Shown one piece after another: positions 22,895-34,820 of a stretch of DNA of 64,000 bases. The position numbers and the translations under genes were made by a program. Under the pieces are notes generated by a model. The model searched no databases, was not told the DNA's origin, and saw only the letters and a program-made list of their open reading frames with translations. Within the stretch, counting starts at the first letter, position 1. Every line of letters starts with the position of its first letter. Origin of the DNA: Odobenus rosmarus divergens (taxonomy: Eukaryota; Chordata; Mammalia; Carnivora; Odobenidae); the NCBI RefSeq assembly GCF_000321225.1, contig NW_004450477.1:1619864-1683863 (forward strand). Reading direction: 5' to 3'.

Positions 22895-24629
22895 TCATAA
22901 GGGTTTTTATTTAAAAACATGGAGATAGAAGGTAGCTTAAAGTTCATAAAGTCCAAACCCCACCTTCTATAGCCAAGGAGAGGGAGATGCAGGGAGAATA
23001 GAGACTTGTCAAAGGTGAGACAAGATTCTAACATTGGTAAAACTTTCCAAACCAAAGCATTGCTCTGGTTTTCCCAAAAGGGGTCAAAAGTATATGTATG
23101 AAAGTGTGTGTTGGGGTACAGGCAAAAAGTCCAGTGTGTACATGTCTGTACATGCACATGTCTTATACAAAATGAAGTAGTAACTAAATAGTTTGTACCA
23201 AAAATAGATTTGGCCTAAACTGGCTGGGTAATTAAAGTCTTGTAATTTTTTTTCTTGAATCATCAAGATGATTGCCCTAATTCTCTGCTTCTCTTTAATA
23301 CATGGACACCTATAGAGTACAAATTTAAAATCCTATACCTTTTACACAGAAATGTCCTTCTTTAGAACCTATTAATATTTATACTTCAATATTAAATCTC
23401 CAGAGTCTAATTAGGTGGCAGATAGGGGCCATGTCTATAAAAGGAACGTATTAAAATATCACCGACCCGTCAGCAAACCATACCTAGAGAACCTTCTCTA
23501 CAATTTGTGAGTTGATGCTGAAGGGCAATTCTGACCTGCTGAGCGAATAGCTGTCTGTCAGTTCACTCGCCCACTCTTATTATCTTAACACATGTGGAGA
23601 TTTTCTAAAATTGCCACACAATCACGTATTCATTCTGTCACCTATAGCAAGGGCTAGCATGCCTATAAAAAGACGGAGAGAAAATACCTCATGCATCTCC
23701 CATCCATCACCTCCCCAAACATCCAGGGCAGATTCTACTCTCGCCAATTTTTCATGTCATTTCATAAAAGCACTGGTGCATCTCCAACAGTAAAGAGCAT
23801 CACTCAACCATCTCTGGGATGATGGAGACACCCTGTCTCTGACCTCGCAATTCAGTATAATCTAATAATAAAGATCGTGAATGTGTAGTGTGTCTTCATC
23901 AGAAAATAAACATCTTGGGGGCTTTTATTCATTTCATTCCTGAAGCGTTTCAAGACTACTGACCAGAGTAGAAAAATATAGAATCCCATGTCCCTACCAC
24001 CACAATTAAACATGTTAACTTTTTACCATATTTGCTTCAACCTCTACTGTCTATTCATCCATCTGCCAGAGCCCCCCTCATGTGCCCTCCTCTTCCACAC
24101 AAGTAGGCCACCATTTTAACGTTCACATTCCCACACGGGAGGAGAAGGCAGGAGACGAGGAGGAGAAGGAGGGGGAAGGGGAGGGATGTTTTTGTGTCTT
24201 CCAGAATGATTATAATGAGCATATATTACTTTTGTAATAGGGCAAGATCATTTGTAAAATAAAAATTAAAACGGCAATATTATCTTCCCATTTCAAGGAG
24301 TACAGATGGAAAGCATTCTTGAAAAAATTGGTTTCCACCGCAGCTTGGAAAAGTATGCGCAGACGGACCACGTTCGCGCTGCCTGAGCAGGGAGAGTGTG
24401 GAGTCAGAGCTGCTCCTGCCGTCCCTGACCACGCTTCACTCCTCCAGCGGGGGGGTGGATGGCGGCCCCCCACCCCAGCCTCCCAAGAGCTGGTAGGGAG
24501 CACACACTCTGCATCAACACTACATGGCCTAAACGCCCATGGGCCATTGTTCTTTTGATTAGGGAAGTAGGCCATTGACAACTTTGGTGAGAGCAGTTTT
24601 TAAAAATTGATGAGAAGGAAAAGTAATCC
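22895..24629. other. Non-coding sequence with a purine tract and a GC patch
   Basis: Mostly unique. About 24132-24186 is a purine-rich GGAGAAGG tract. About 24345-24480 is a short CpG-rich patch in otherwise AT-rich surroundings (see findings). The 123-codon minus-strand frame at 24210-24581 covers the patch but matches nothing I know and is not called. Confidence 0.4.
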
Positions 24630-25035
24630 CTTTCAACAAAGGGTACTGGAATAATTGGACAATCACAGGCCAAGAAAAAAAAAAAACTTCACACCTTATA
24701 AAAATTCACACCTTATAAAACTTCACACCTTATAAAAAATAACTCAAAATAGATTATGGATCTAAGCATAAAATGTAAAACCATAAAATGTTTACATGAA
24801 AACATAGGAGAAAAATTTCATGACCTGAAGGTAGACAAAGAGGGTTTTGACATAAGGCCAGAGACCTGATCTCAAAATTTTAAAAAAATCATTAAATTGG
24901 ACCTTATCAAAATTAAAAATGTTTGCTCTGAGAAAGACCCTGTTAGGAGGATGAAAAGACAAGCCACAGACTGGGAGAAAATACTTGCAGATCATATGCC
25001 TGACAAAAGACTTATACCTAAATGCGTACTAAAGT
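24630..25035 (+). mobile_element. L1 LINE ORF2 fragment, left piece
   Basis: TTTCAACAAAGGGTACTGGA, AACTCAAAATAGATTATGGA and GACAAGCCACAGACTGGGAG are L1 ORF2 text on the plus strand with many stops. A 17-bp unit is tandemly triplicated inside it (24687-24739). A SINE at 25036 splits the element. Confidence 0.85.
24687..24739 (+). repeat. 17-bp tandem triplication within L1
   Basis: The unit CTTCACACCTTATAAAA starts at 24687, 24704 and 24721 at an exact 17-bp period. The second copy starts with A instead of C. It corresponds to a single-copy stretch of L1 ORF2, so it arose after the L1 inserted. Confidence 0.93.
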
Positions 25036-25239
25036 GGTGCCTGGGTGGCTCAGTTGGTTAAGTGTCTGCCTTCAGCTCAGGTCATGATCTCAGGGTCCTG
25101 GGATCAAGCTTCTCTTGGGGCTCCCTGCTCAGCGGGGGAGGCTGCTTCTCCCTCACCCTCTGCTTGCTGCTTCCCCTGCTTGTGCTTTCTCTCTCTCTCT
25201 GTCAAATAAATAAATAAAATCTTAATAAAAAAATAAATA
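25036..25239 (+). mobile_element. Can-SINE nested in L1
   Basis: Head GGTGCCTGGGTGGCTCAGTT and AATAAATAAATAAAATCTTA tail. Flanks AAATGCGTACTAAAGT (25020-25035) and AAATGTATAACAAAGT (25240-25255) are an imperfect 16-base duplication, which indicates some age. Confidence 0.95.
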
Positions 25240-25255
25240 AAATGTATAACAAAGT

Positions 25256-25531
25256 CTCTAAACTTGGCAGTAAGTAAACAAACAATCCAATGGGAAAACA
25301 GACCAAAGACTTGAACACAGATTTTTTCAGACAGTATATGCATGTCAAGCAATCACGTGAAAAGATCCTCAATACAAATGCAAATGAAAGCTACAAAGAG
25401 ATACACTGCACACCCATTAGAACAGCTAAAATAATACTAAGTGCTGGGGGCTGGAGGATACAGACAACTCTGTACTATTTTTGCTACTTCTTGTGAGTCT
25501 TAAACTATTTCAAAACTAAAAAAAAAAAATA
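25256..25531 (+). mobile_element. L1 LINE, right piece and 3' end
   Basis: ORF2 C-terminal text (GAGATACACTGCACACCCAT) is followed directly by the terminal CTTGTGAGTCTTAAACTATT and an A12 tail near 25519-25530. Several hundred bases of the usual ORF2 end and 3' UTR are missing, so this copy carries an internal deletion near 25440. Confidence 0.82.
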
Positions 25532-25714
25532 TTTTATAAAAAGTGATGAGAGTGAAAGCCTGATTGCAGAATTGATCAGAGAAAGGGAGTTGAGGAAGTG
25601 GAGTCCAGGAGTGAAGATCATTCTGGGAAATTGTCCGACTAATGACCTTCACAGAATATAGCCCTGAACAGTGGAGTTTGCCAGGGCAGGCAAATCCCCA
25701 GGTCAGCACAGCAG

Positions 25715-25920
25715 AGTGCTAAAGGGTACATGTCTGGGGCCAACTTCTCAATCACGATGCTGATTCAAACACTTAAAAAGTTGTATGACCTTAAGAAACA
25801 AATTCATGCCTCATCTGAAAACAGGAAAAACCACAGCACCCATGTGGAGGGTCATTTTGAAGGTTAAACAGAAAACATTGCACACATAACATTATAAATG
25901 TTCCATCATTTTAACTTTGT
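25715..25920 (+). mobile_element. MIR SINE, diverged
   Basis: AAGTTGTATGACCTTAAGAA, CATCTGAAAACAGGAAAAAC and TTGAAGGTTAAACAGAAAAC follow the MIR core order, with strong divergence. Confidence 0.55.
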
Positions 25921-27845
25921 AATTTTTATTATTATAATTCACCTAGATTTTGCCTAGAATTGGTAACTCCCAAAGAATCTCATCATTTATTTTTGTCTTC
26001 TCTACTCCCCATTTTCAAGCCCTCTCTCATTACATCACAATCTCTGTTCCCACTTGCCTTCACTATGAAGACTGCTGCAGTTCTATATAATTTATACTTT
26101 TTAGTGATTTTTAAGTTTTTTATTCTAAATTTAAGTACATTGATTTTTTCAAATGAAATGATTTAAAACTGATCTTTTAAAAATAATTGCATTTTAAAAT
26201 CTAATTTTAAACCAATTATATTACATTATTACATATCTGTGGGTGAATACATATCAAATTGGTATAATTAAAAACAGCAGTTATAAATACAATGAAAGAA
26301 AAAATGTTTACCCAAGATGATTGCACTATAAGACACTAGATTAAATGATTGTATGTCGACCTTTTCCGTAGGAGGTGAAACTATTTTCTTGGTCCTTCAA
26401 GGAGTTACTCTTCTCATTAACAGAAAGCATGCTTTTTTTTCCTCCAAGGCCCCATACCCTTAGGAGCCCTTAAGCATGATTTAAGTTGTCAGCAGATTAA
26501 TTCGAACTTTCACCAATAAATTATTCATATTTTTCCTCCAATAATGACTAATGGAATATGTAGGAAATGTGGAGTGTGTTCACATTTTGACAGTCATTTT
26601 TATCAGAACACTGAAAGCACATATTCTTAAACATTTATCACTAGACTACATTAAAATCGGTAGCAGGCAAGAAACGAGAGGAGACTCATTATCTAAATTC
26701 CTGAAGTATGGACTGATGTGGTTGTGACCTTTAGTTAATATAATGTTCTACACCCAGAAAAGTCTGACACATATGCCTTATATTGTATAAACTCCAGCTA
26801 AGCGTTTGTTAAATCAACATTAAAAGCCTAAGTTGCTGGGTCACACATATTTAAACTTTTTGATCTTTGACCCCAGGGAAAAATACATTCTGAAGGACAG
26901 ATACACTGAAATATGCATAGAACATGAAAAGACAGCAGTATGTTATCGTGTTGTTCTTTTCCTCACACTTTGTAGAATTTCTCCATTGCTAACTTCTTCG
27001 AAGCAAAAATAACTAGCTGTTCCAAAACATGGGCTGGTTTTATAAAGTGATCTTTCACGATTTCAAGGAAGATTTCAACTGACCTAAAGCAGGCTAGTAA
27101 CAGAGCTACCAATCATGGGGGCCAACCGCTCAAGCAGAGTAACCCCAGGGAATATTGAAAGATATTTGGATAAAGCCTTTTCTTTTCCTTAGGTGAATTC
27201 ACTGCACTTTGAGGCTTGGGGGGTTTGGGTAAGTCAAGGGGCTGCTCCTGTGTCTGGCAAGCGAGTACAGTATGTTAAAGATTGTCTAACTATCAGGTTA
27301 CCTTGCAAATCAGTTCCTTTTCCCATCTAAAAATGTGGTATTGAGCAATAACAGGCTAGCTGGTAGAGCCTCATAGTTTTTCCTTAAAGAAAAATTCATT
27401 TAACAAAATACTTTTAAGATATAAATATTTATTCTCTTTATCAGTGACTGTTGTCCTACATTTAGAATTTTTTAAGACTGTATTTTTTTAAAGCAGTCTT
27501 AGGAAGATAAAGCAAAATTAAAAGGAAGATACAGAGATTTCTCATAATACTACCTACCTTCCCCTACCCCCCAAACACACAGCCTCCGCATTAGCAACAT
27601 CACTCACCAGAATGGCACTTTTTTTTTTTTAACCAAGGATGAACCTACACTGACATATCATAATCACCCAAAGTACATAGTTTACCTTAGGGTTCACTCT
27701 TAGTGTTGTACATTCTACGATTTAGGATAAAAGGATAATGATATATACCCATCATTATATCATATAGAGTATTTTCACTGCCCTAAAAATCCCTACATTT
27801 AAATTTTAGTTTAGGTGGTTCTTGGGTTGTTTTGCCTTTTCCATG
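25921..27845. other. Non-coding AT-rich sequence, no repeats recognised
   Basis: Nearly 2 kb with no element that I recognise. Open frames are short. No promoter or splice structure stands out. Confidence 0.4.
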
Positions 27846-27905
27846 GTATTTTATTTATTTTTATTTTATTTTATTTTATTTTTTATAGATTTTTATTTAT
27901 TTGAG
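27846..27905. repeat. (TTTTA)n tract and truncated SINE tail
   Basis: TTTTA repeats (about 27855-27885) run into TAGATTTTTATTTATTTGAG, which resembles the reversed 3' end of a Can-SINE that stops at once at LTR-like sequence. Confidence 0.6.
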
Positions 27906-27982
27906 GGCAACCCTCTCGGGTCCCCTCCCTCCTTGGGAGCTTTGTACTATCACTTTGCTATCACTCAATAAATCTTGCTTTT
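27906..27982 (+). mobile_element. Class I ERV LTR fragment (R region)
   Basis: The stretch CCCTCTCGGGTCCCCTCCCT, then CACTTTGCTATCACTCAATA and AATAAATCTTGCTTTT, resembles the end of U3 and the R region of gammaretrovirus-like LTRs. An AATAAA signal lies at 27967-27972. Only about 75 bases remain, with no U5 and no internal sequence. The run of A that follows may belong to the adjacent SINE. It cannot encode anything. Confidence 0.5.
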
Positions 27983-28178
27983 AAAAAAAAAAGATTTTAT
28001 TTTTGCAAGAGAGCACGTGCACATGCAAGCACGAGCATGAGGGGCGGGGAGAGGGAGAGAGAGAGAAGCAGACTCCCTGCTGAGCAGGGAGCCCCAGGTG
28101 GGGCTCAGTCCCAGAACCCTGAGATCATGACCTGAGCTGAAGGCAGCTGCTTAACCAACTGAGCCCCCAAGGTGCCCC
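27983..28178 (-). mobile_element. Can-SINE, minus strand
   Basis: Reversed tail AAAGATTTTATTTTTGC, middle GAGAGGGAGAGAGAGAG and head end AACTGAGCCCCCAAGGTGCC. It directly abuts the LTR fragment. No clean target duplication was seen. Confidence 0.93.
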
Positions 28179-28236
28179 AATGATATGCCATTTTAGAAGA
28201 CAGAGTGTAAGTACCTTTATTTTCTTTTTAAAAGAT

Positions 28237-28830
28237 TGTTGGTGTGACCAATGGATCTATCACAGCTGCTAACTCAGGAAAGGAACAGTGAGCCCCGCCT
28301 GCTGCCGCAGCCCACTGCTGCACCCCAGGGAACCCGGACAAATGGAAAGCACAGCTCCGGGCTGGATTTGCCAATGCTATTGCCTAACAAACTCAGATAA
28401 GCTTGTCACAGGAGAAGCCAATAACTCTCATGAGGGTTTGGAAAAGAGATTTATTTCAGGTGCCGGCAGCTGGGGAGGGGGCAGGCTCAAGCCTTAACAA
28501 CCCACCTGTCCATCTGCAAGATGGACACCTAGAGTTTTATGGGAGAGGTTCAGGGAGGTGCATGAGAGAGAGCAGGCACAAAGCGCCTTGTCAGGGGTTG
28601 GGTTCAGCCCATGATCTTGGGCAGGGAAGGTTGACGTGGGGTGTGGTCTTCCAGGCATTCTGTTGCTATCAGGGCTTTTCTGGTTTGATGGTTGGAATAT
28701 TCTGGTCATTGCAAAACGTCTTTATCGATACCTCAAGAAAGTGGGGTAAAGAATACCTGTTGGGGTCTATAGTTGAGCAAGAGGGCTCACTGACATTAGG
28801 AGTAAGTATTTTAATAATCCAGGAATAGGT
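28237..28830 (-). mobile_element. Probable solo LTR of a class I ERV
   Basis: Read on the minus strand it has the order of a gammaretrovirus-type LTR: a U3 with AAGATCATGGGCTGAACCC, a TATA-like CATAAAA (plus strand 28541 to 28535), then an AATAAA signal 80 bases further on (28455 to 28450), a CT-rich U5 and an end in CA at 28237. The outer end is uncertain and no target duplication was found. No gag, pol or env sequence is attached. The 141-codon plus-strand frame at 28403-28828 is antisense to it and is not a gene. Confidence 0.5.
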
Positions 28831-28949
28831 CTGAGCATACGGATTATCTTTCTTAAAATAGTAGTAAACTATTTTAATATTAAGTAGTTTAATATTAACT
28901 AGACATGTACCCAGAAAGTGTGGAGAAAATATGACTTGTATTTCTTACA

Positions 28950-29118
28950 GCAGTCCTTCTCAAACTTTTGTGTGTTTATACATCAACGGGGGATCTTTTT
29001 AAAATTCAGATTTGATACTATAGGCCTAGGGTGGGCCCTGAGATCCTGTGTGTCCAACTAGCTCCCAGCTGGGGCCTCTACTGCTGGTCCCAGGACCACG
29101 CTGTGAACATCAAAGCTT
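28950..29118 (+). mobile_element. MER5A-type hAT-Charlie element
   Basis: GTCCTTCTCAAACTTTTGTG at one end and CCAGGACCACGCTGTG near the other, with GGTGGGCCCTGAGATCCTGT between, follow the MER5A non-autonomous DNA transposon consensus. Confidence 0.85.
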
Positions 29119-29800
29119 TATCCTCCTATACCCCTGAAAGCTGATCATTAATAGGGAAAATAAAGTAGCAATCTATGCATTAGAGTGTTTCCCTAAAGAG
29201 TTAACACACTGTCATTATCTCCTAGCAATTTCCTGAGACTTCAGACCCAACACCTTCAGAACTAGCATTTGACATGTGCTATGGAAACAAGTCAATCAAT
29301 TCTATAAAAAAAGAAGTGTTGGAATTTTTCACTTTTTAGCAGTAAATGTGTCTGTATGATACTTATTGACTAGATAAACCTTTTACATGGCAAATGTACC
29401 TATTTGTTTAAGACTATGTTAAAGCAGAGATAGATGAAGGTTAGTATCAGTGGGATTCTTTTACTCTTCATTGAGCTACAAAAAGGTAATGATTGATTAG
29501 GTCTTTTTAAGGCAGGGAAGAATTTCAGTAAGGAACACCATGAGTACACACATTTGCCTAGTTTACTTGAAACAAAAAGATGTTACAAGTGATATTTGCT
29601 CCTGACAGATTTTCCTCTTGTTCATAGAAAGGAGAGTGTACTGGCTTTATTAATTCTATTGCTGACTAACAGTAAATTTCTGTGAAAATTTCACAGCATC
29701 ACTAGCACAATTTATAGACGTGAACTCTCTGCTTTAGAAATAAATTTTAATAAAAAAATAAATTATGAACTTTGAATTCTCAAGGTACACATAAACATAT
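29119..29800. other. Non-coding sequence, nothing recognised
   Basis: Unique AT-rich sequence. It ends at a short truncated SINE tail (TTTTTTAAAGATTTATTTAC, about 29801-29820). Confidence 0.4.
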
Positions 29801-29846
29801 TTTTTAAAGATTTATTTACTTAGGGAGAGATAAACACGTAAGTATT

Positions 29847-30050
29847 TTTTAAAGATTTTATTTATTCATTTTGAGAGAGAGCATGAGTGGGGGAGGGTCA
29901 GAGGCAGAGGGAGAGAGAATCTCGAGCAGACTCCACGTGGAGCACAGAGTCCAATGTTGGACTCATTCTCATGATTCTGAGATCATGACCTGAGCCTGAG
30001 CCAAAATCAAGAGTCAGATGCTTAACCCGACTGAGCCACCCAAGTGCCCC
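29847..30050 (-). mobile_element. Can-SINE, minus strand, inserted beside an older SINE tail
   Basis: Reversed tail TTTTTAAAGATTTTATTTAT and head end CACCCAAGTGCCCC. The flanks AAACACGTAAGTATT (29832-29846) and AAACATGTAAGCATT (30051-30065) are a 15-base duplication with two differences. Thirty bases to the left lies a second, truncated SINE tail. Confidence 0.95.
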
Positions 30051-30065
30051 AAACATGTAAGCATT

Positions 30066-31320
30066 AAATACAGTTTACACTGAATGCACCACATAAGGGG
30101 GAAATACTTTATCAAGGAGAATCTGAAAAGAAATGTATCCTCTAGCAGGGACACTTCACACTTTATTTATGTGTGTTATATCTATCCATATTTACCATAC
30201 TAGAATTTAAAACAGAAATGTTCTTAAGTATTTATTTAAAATAACAATAGTAAATACATTACATGTTAACATAAATAACATTTTTAATGAAAAATAACTG
30301 TATTTTCCAAGACAAAAAATATTTAGAGAGAAGAGTAGCATTGTTTCATAATTTTGCAAACCTCCTTAGGGTTTGACTTAATAGAAAACATCTGGATTCT
30401 CATAACTGCTTCTGCATTCTATCTTTTGCAATATTTTGTTTTGGTCAAAGTATAGAAGAAAATTCTGCATCTCGAAGATATGCAGTTTGGAGGATTATTT
30501 TCAAAATTTTCAGATTAATTTTGGATATTTTTCTCTGATATTACACCAAAATTCAATAAGTGCTAGTTTCTTATATATTAGTTGCCATGTGGAATATAAA
30601 ACCATATCAATGAACTCTTCTGCCTTATTAGATTAAAATCCATTGGTCTATCTTGCCCTTTGAGTATGTAATATAATTTTGTAACATCATGCACTGGTCA
30701 TTTGGAAAATACTATTCGCTGAATTATGCAGATCTTCCAAATATTGACACATTTTATTATACAACATTTATTAAAATCACATTTGTTAATATCACCACGG
30801 ATTTCATCAGAAAAGTATTAGAAAGCTGTCGTGCTCATAGTAGCAGATTCGGTTTCCCAAAACTCTAATTTGCATTTCAAAGATTGGGTTTTAGTATTAT
30901 CAACAATGAGAAATGTCCACTGTTTTCCTTAAGGTGACAGATTCATTCATTCATTTTTGAGGACGATGTATACCAAATACCCAAATCTAAATAACTACAT
31001 TTGTCTGATAGTCATTCTTTAAAGTAAGAGGGTGTACCACCAAAGAAAAGGCTAGTTCAGATCACAGCTCCGTCACAGGAGTGCTTTTCCTCAAGACAAA
31101 ATCCTTCAGTATGCAACAGAAATGTGTTATGTGTTTCCCAGTTCACCACACAAGTGTGTGGTCTCAATGTTCAAGATTTAATAAAATTAATCCTTTTACT
31201 TCATTAAAAACATTAAGTGAAATTGACCATTTTTTAACTGCAGGTGTTTTTTGTACCATCAGAGCAAAATGCCTACACGTTGATAAACAGGAAAACAGTG
31301 CCTTAGTATTATTCTGAAAA
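30066..31320. other. Non-coding AT-rich sequence
   Basis: No repeat or gene is recognised. Frames of 66-78 codons at 30436-30636 and 31081-31317 lack domains. Confidence 0.4.
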
Positions 31321-31324
31321 TGGT

Positions 31325-31398
31325 CTTATCATATTGTTATGTTGTACATCTGAAACTAATACAATGTTATATGGCAGTTCTACCTCAATTTCCAAAAT
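31325..31398 (+). mobile_element. L1 3'-end fragment
   Basis: The phrases TATGTTGTACATCTGAAAC and ATGGCAGTTCTACCTCAATT match the last 70 bases of an L1MA-type 3' UTR. The poly(A) tail is lost or decayed. Confidence 0.6.
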
Positions 31399-31699
31399 GG
31401 TTTTGGTCTCACAGACTGAAAGGGTCTCAGGGACCCACCGTGGTCAATAGACCACATTTTGAGAATCATGAACAGATAGAGTTTAAACTGATGGAATTGA
31501 TGTGTGTAATCTGTGCCCTGGGAAAGCTCACAGCATAGATGGGCCAAGACTGGAAGATAGAAAATGAGGTAGGACTCAGGATTTGGTGTCCTGACTGACT
31601 GTCCACTGTGGCCCTTGTCATCAAACCCAAGCCTGAAGTCTCCGGCCAACATGAGTTACATCTCCCTATCTGTTTGTTCCCAGGTGGCTCTGTTGGACA

Positions 31700-31935
31700 G
31701 TTGTGGTGGTTGTAAAGTACATGAACTTTCTAGGCAAACAGACCTGTGTTGGCATCCCACCCCTACCCTTAGGTGCAAACTTCCATTATTAGCTTCAACT
31801 TTCTCATCCATGATAGACAGACACTATTGGTCCTGACGTGATTGTGAAAATGAAATAAATTAAGATTCATGAAATGCTTAGCATAGTGCCTGGAATATCA
31901 TAAGCATTCAATAAAGGTTAAATACTATTATTGTT
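31700..31935 (+). mobile_element. MIR SINE
   Basis: CTTTCTCATCCATGATAGAC, GAAATGCTTAGCATAGTGCC and GCATTCAATAAAGGTTAAAT are the core and 3' end of MIR. Confidence 0.75.
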
Positions 31936-34640
31936 GTAGTAGTTCTTTATGAGCAGTAAGTTAATGGCACGTATGGACTCCCTCTCTTCCCTAAAGCCGT
32001 GAAAACAACCAGCTTCCCTGTCTAGTCACATCTCGGACTCTGGATCTCACCATCTGGCCAACCGAACTGCTCCTATTTCCCCCTGTGAACCAAACCTCTC
32101 TCCCCACTGTGTCTGTTCCTCTGTCCCCTCTGCTTGTACCATTGGCAACTTCTCTAAGATTTCCTCACGGGCTTCTGGTCCCTGCTAAACAGGTATCACC
32201 TTTTCTCACCCTCAAAGTATATATTCCTATGGCTGCGTTGCCACCTTACTATCACTAACTGTTCATTTACTTCTTAGAAGAAAGTGCTTGTAGCCCCAGG
32301 AACAGTATATGTGTTTGTGTGTATATGTATCACAGTCATTTAATAAATGTGTGTGGAATGAGGAAATGAATCAATTAACCTATCAGCCAGGTTTAGAAAT
32401 TGCTATTAGTTCCTCACATGAGAAGCAAAGCCCCTTGTGTATTCTCATCCCAAATATATTTGTTAAGGTGATCAGCCTACCTACAATCCTCCTTCTCTCT
32501 AGATCTTTTCCTACACTTCCACCACCAAACCTGGAAGAGAGTCTTGCTAGATCTGATTCCAGTGTTGGATGACCAGACCCATACTTGCTACCGTGTCCAT
32601 TGTCTCCAGTTTTGCTCTGTCTCTCTTATGACTGACAGGGGAGCTACTTCCTACCCGGCTCCAGCTCACCCCGTTTTACAAGGGCTGAGCTCTGCTCTCA
32701 TTCACTGCCACCTGGCTTCAAGCGAGATCCTTGTCATAGACCCTAGATCTGACCTCTCTCCTTATTTCATCTCTTTACTTCCAAAGCTGAGTTTCAGGCC
32801 CATGTCCTTTCTAATCCAATGTTCCACCATTCTGGACAAAGACCACAATCTGTAGTGGTCCTAGGTAGACATGGCGTCTCCTTTGAATGAGTGATAACTC
32901 TAGTCTCAGTTCCCAGAGTCATTGCTAGACTCCCTTCTTATAGTACATAGTTGGGGGTCCTTTATTCCCACCATCTATCAAGGTGGACCAGAGAGCCTAA
33001 CCTCCTGCTGAAGCCAAATCCTTGCATTTGTCAATGGTGGTAGACCACGAGGCATCTGTTTAGCCCAATATGTACCAGCTTGAGGCAAATGCACATCAAT
33101 GATGTCAATGCAATAGGAAGCATAAGAGTATTTGGAGGCCACCCATCTCAAACTGTGGGGTGATGTACCCACATCAGTTGATTTGAAGATGTAAATAGGG
33201 CCCAGGGTTTGATTCCAAGTGAAAATTAAAATATAGTGGTACTGTTTTGCATGCCAACCAAATTACTCTAGTCTGAATAACAGATTCCTCAATTTAATAG
33301 TTTGGCAGTCTCCATTTGCCCCGAATGTGCTAATTGGCCCATTTTCATCTGATCATTAGTCAAGGCTTAAATACAGACTATGGTCTGGGTTTTGTTTTTG
33401 CCTCTTAAAAAAAAATTCATACCCAGAAAGGTAACTGAAAGAAATGTTAGCTTTGCCTTAGAATTAGGTTGCACTTTGTTTATTGTTCTTTTGAAAGCAT
33501 ATTAAACATGACTCATTTGTTCTCTGCTTTCTAAGCTATTCTAAGGGGACAACAGAGAGGATGAGCCTCAGACCTGGATTCTGTTCAGGAGACAGTTTGG
33601 GGTAGGCTGTGGTGACAGTATGGAGAAGTTCCTCCCAGCTTGCTGTCATGACACAGAGGCCTGGCAGGACTACTGACTCCCCAGTGATCTTTCTGATCTG
33701 AGAAAGTGGATAATGAAGCAGATCTGTTCACGTACCACCATGCAACTGGGCCAGGACAGTCAACTGTAATCACAGCTAATGGTTATATAAATTGGCTTCA
33801 TGCAAACCAAGGATCTAGCAGAGACTCAGCTCATTTCATAAGAAAACTTAATCATGCCAAACATTAAAATAAAACTTTTCTATTTCCATTGTTACTGCCT
33901 CATCAGGCCAGAAGGATCCCAGCCTTCAAAGCTAGTTCCATTTACTTCTTCTAAAATAGGTATATTAATACCCAGCCCTGCTAATTCTTCTCTAAACAAA
34001 TCCCTGTCTGGCTATATACACATGACTCATATTCTTTCCTTCCTCTAGTGATCCAAGAAACATGTTTATTCTATTCCCTCACATCTACATCTGGGAGTCT
34101 TATTAGCAGAAGTAAAAAATAAATAATTTAGCTCAAATAGCTCAGCTTAACAGATCTGTCTTCCCTTGCAACTTCACACTCACTCTCGAGCACTCCGAAA
34201 ATGCCTCATTGTAGTTTAAAAAACTTTGGCAATTTGGGGCATTCTCATTTGTTCAAAAATCTTTAAATAGTCTCACTTTTTATAAACACCCAACATCAAA
34301 TTAGAACAAAAATCTTAAGAAATGGGAAACAATGGTGTAAGGGAAACCACCAGTGCCCTGTTAATATCCCCTTGATCTTACCACCTTGGTGCATGCAGGC
34401 CAGACTTCCAACTCCCAGCACCTGAATTATCTCACTTGGAGGCTTTTTCTAGCCACTTTGCAGCAGCTCGATAAATGCCAGGGAATTAGCAGGCTTCCAC
34501 AGGAGCTGTCCACCAATGTGGAAGAGAGAAGTAAATAAAATCCCAGATCCCTTAGCCAGGGTGGGGGCGGGTGCAGATAACACTGAAATGTGTGTTCTGC
34601 ATAGGCTCCCAGAGATCCCCCAGTAGGATTAAGCCCAGTA
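31936..34640. other. Non-coding sequence, possibly an old L2-like stretch
   Basis: 32.0-32.4 kb ends in CATTTAATAAATGTGTGTGG, similar to L2 3' ends, but the body does not align well enough to call. The rest (32.4-34.6 kb) is unique to my reading. The 87- and 103-codon frames at 32309-32855 have no recognisable domain. Confidence 0.4.
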
Positions 34641-34647
34641 GCCCAGA

Positions 34648-34820
34648 GTGATGCTTAGCCAAACAATGTACTTTTTATTGGCTGTCTCCCCCTCAACCCC
34701 ATCTTACTGCCCAGTTCTCCTCCTGATTTGCTTCACCTTCCCAAATACATTTTTTGCACTCCAATCTGTTTCTCAGGGTCTACTTCTGTGAGAACCCAAA
34801 TTAAGACACTCGGTGAGATA
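34648..34820. repeat. Unresolved interspersed repeat, copy A
   Basis: Shares order and text with 35380-35515, for example TCTCAGGGTCTACTTCTGTG here against TCTCAAGGTCTGCTTTGGGA there, and TTTTTATTGGCTG against TTCTTATTGGTTG. It looks like an old LTR relic, but I cannot name the family. Confidence 0.45.

Noticed and set aside
24210..24581. 123-codon minus-strand open frame over the CpG-rich patch
   Set aside because: No domain and no splice or promoter context; it runs into AT-rich junk at both ends.
28403..28828. 141-codon plus-strand open frame
   Set aside because: It is antisense to the probable LTR and has no similarity to any protein I know.
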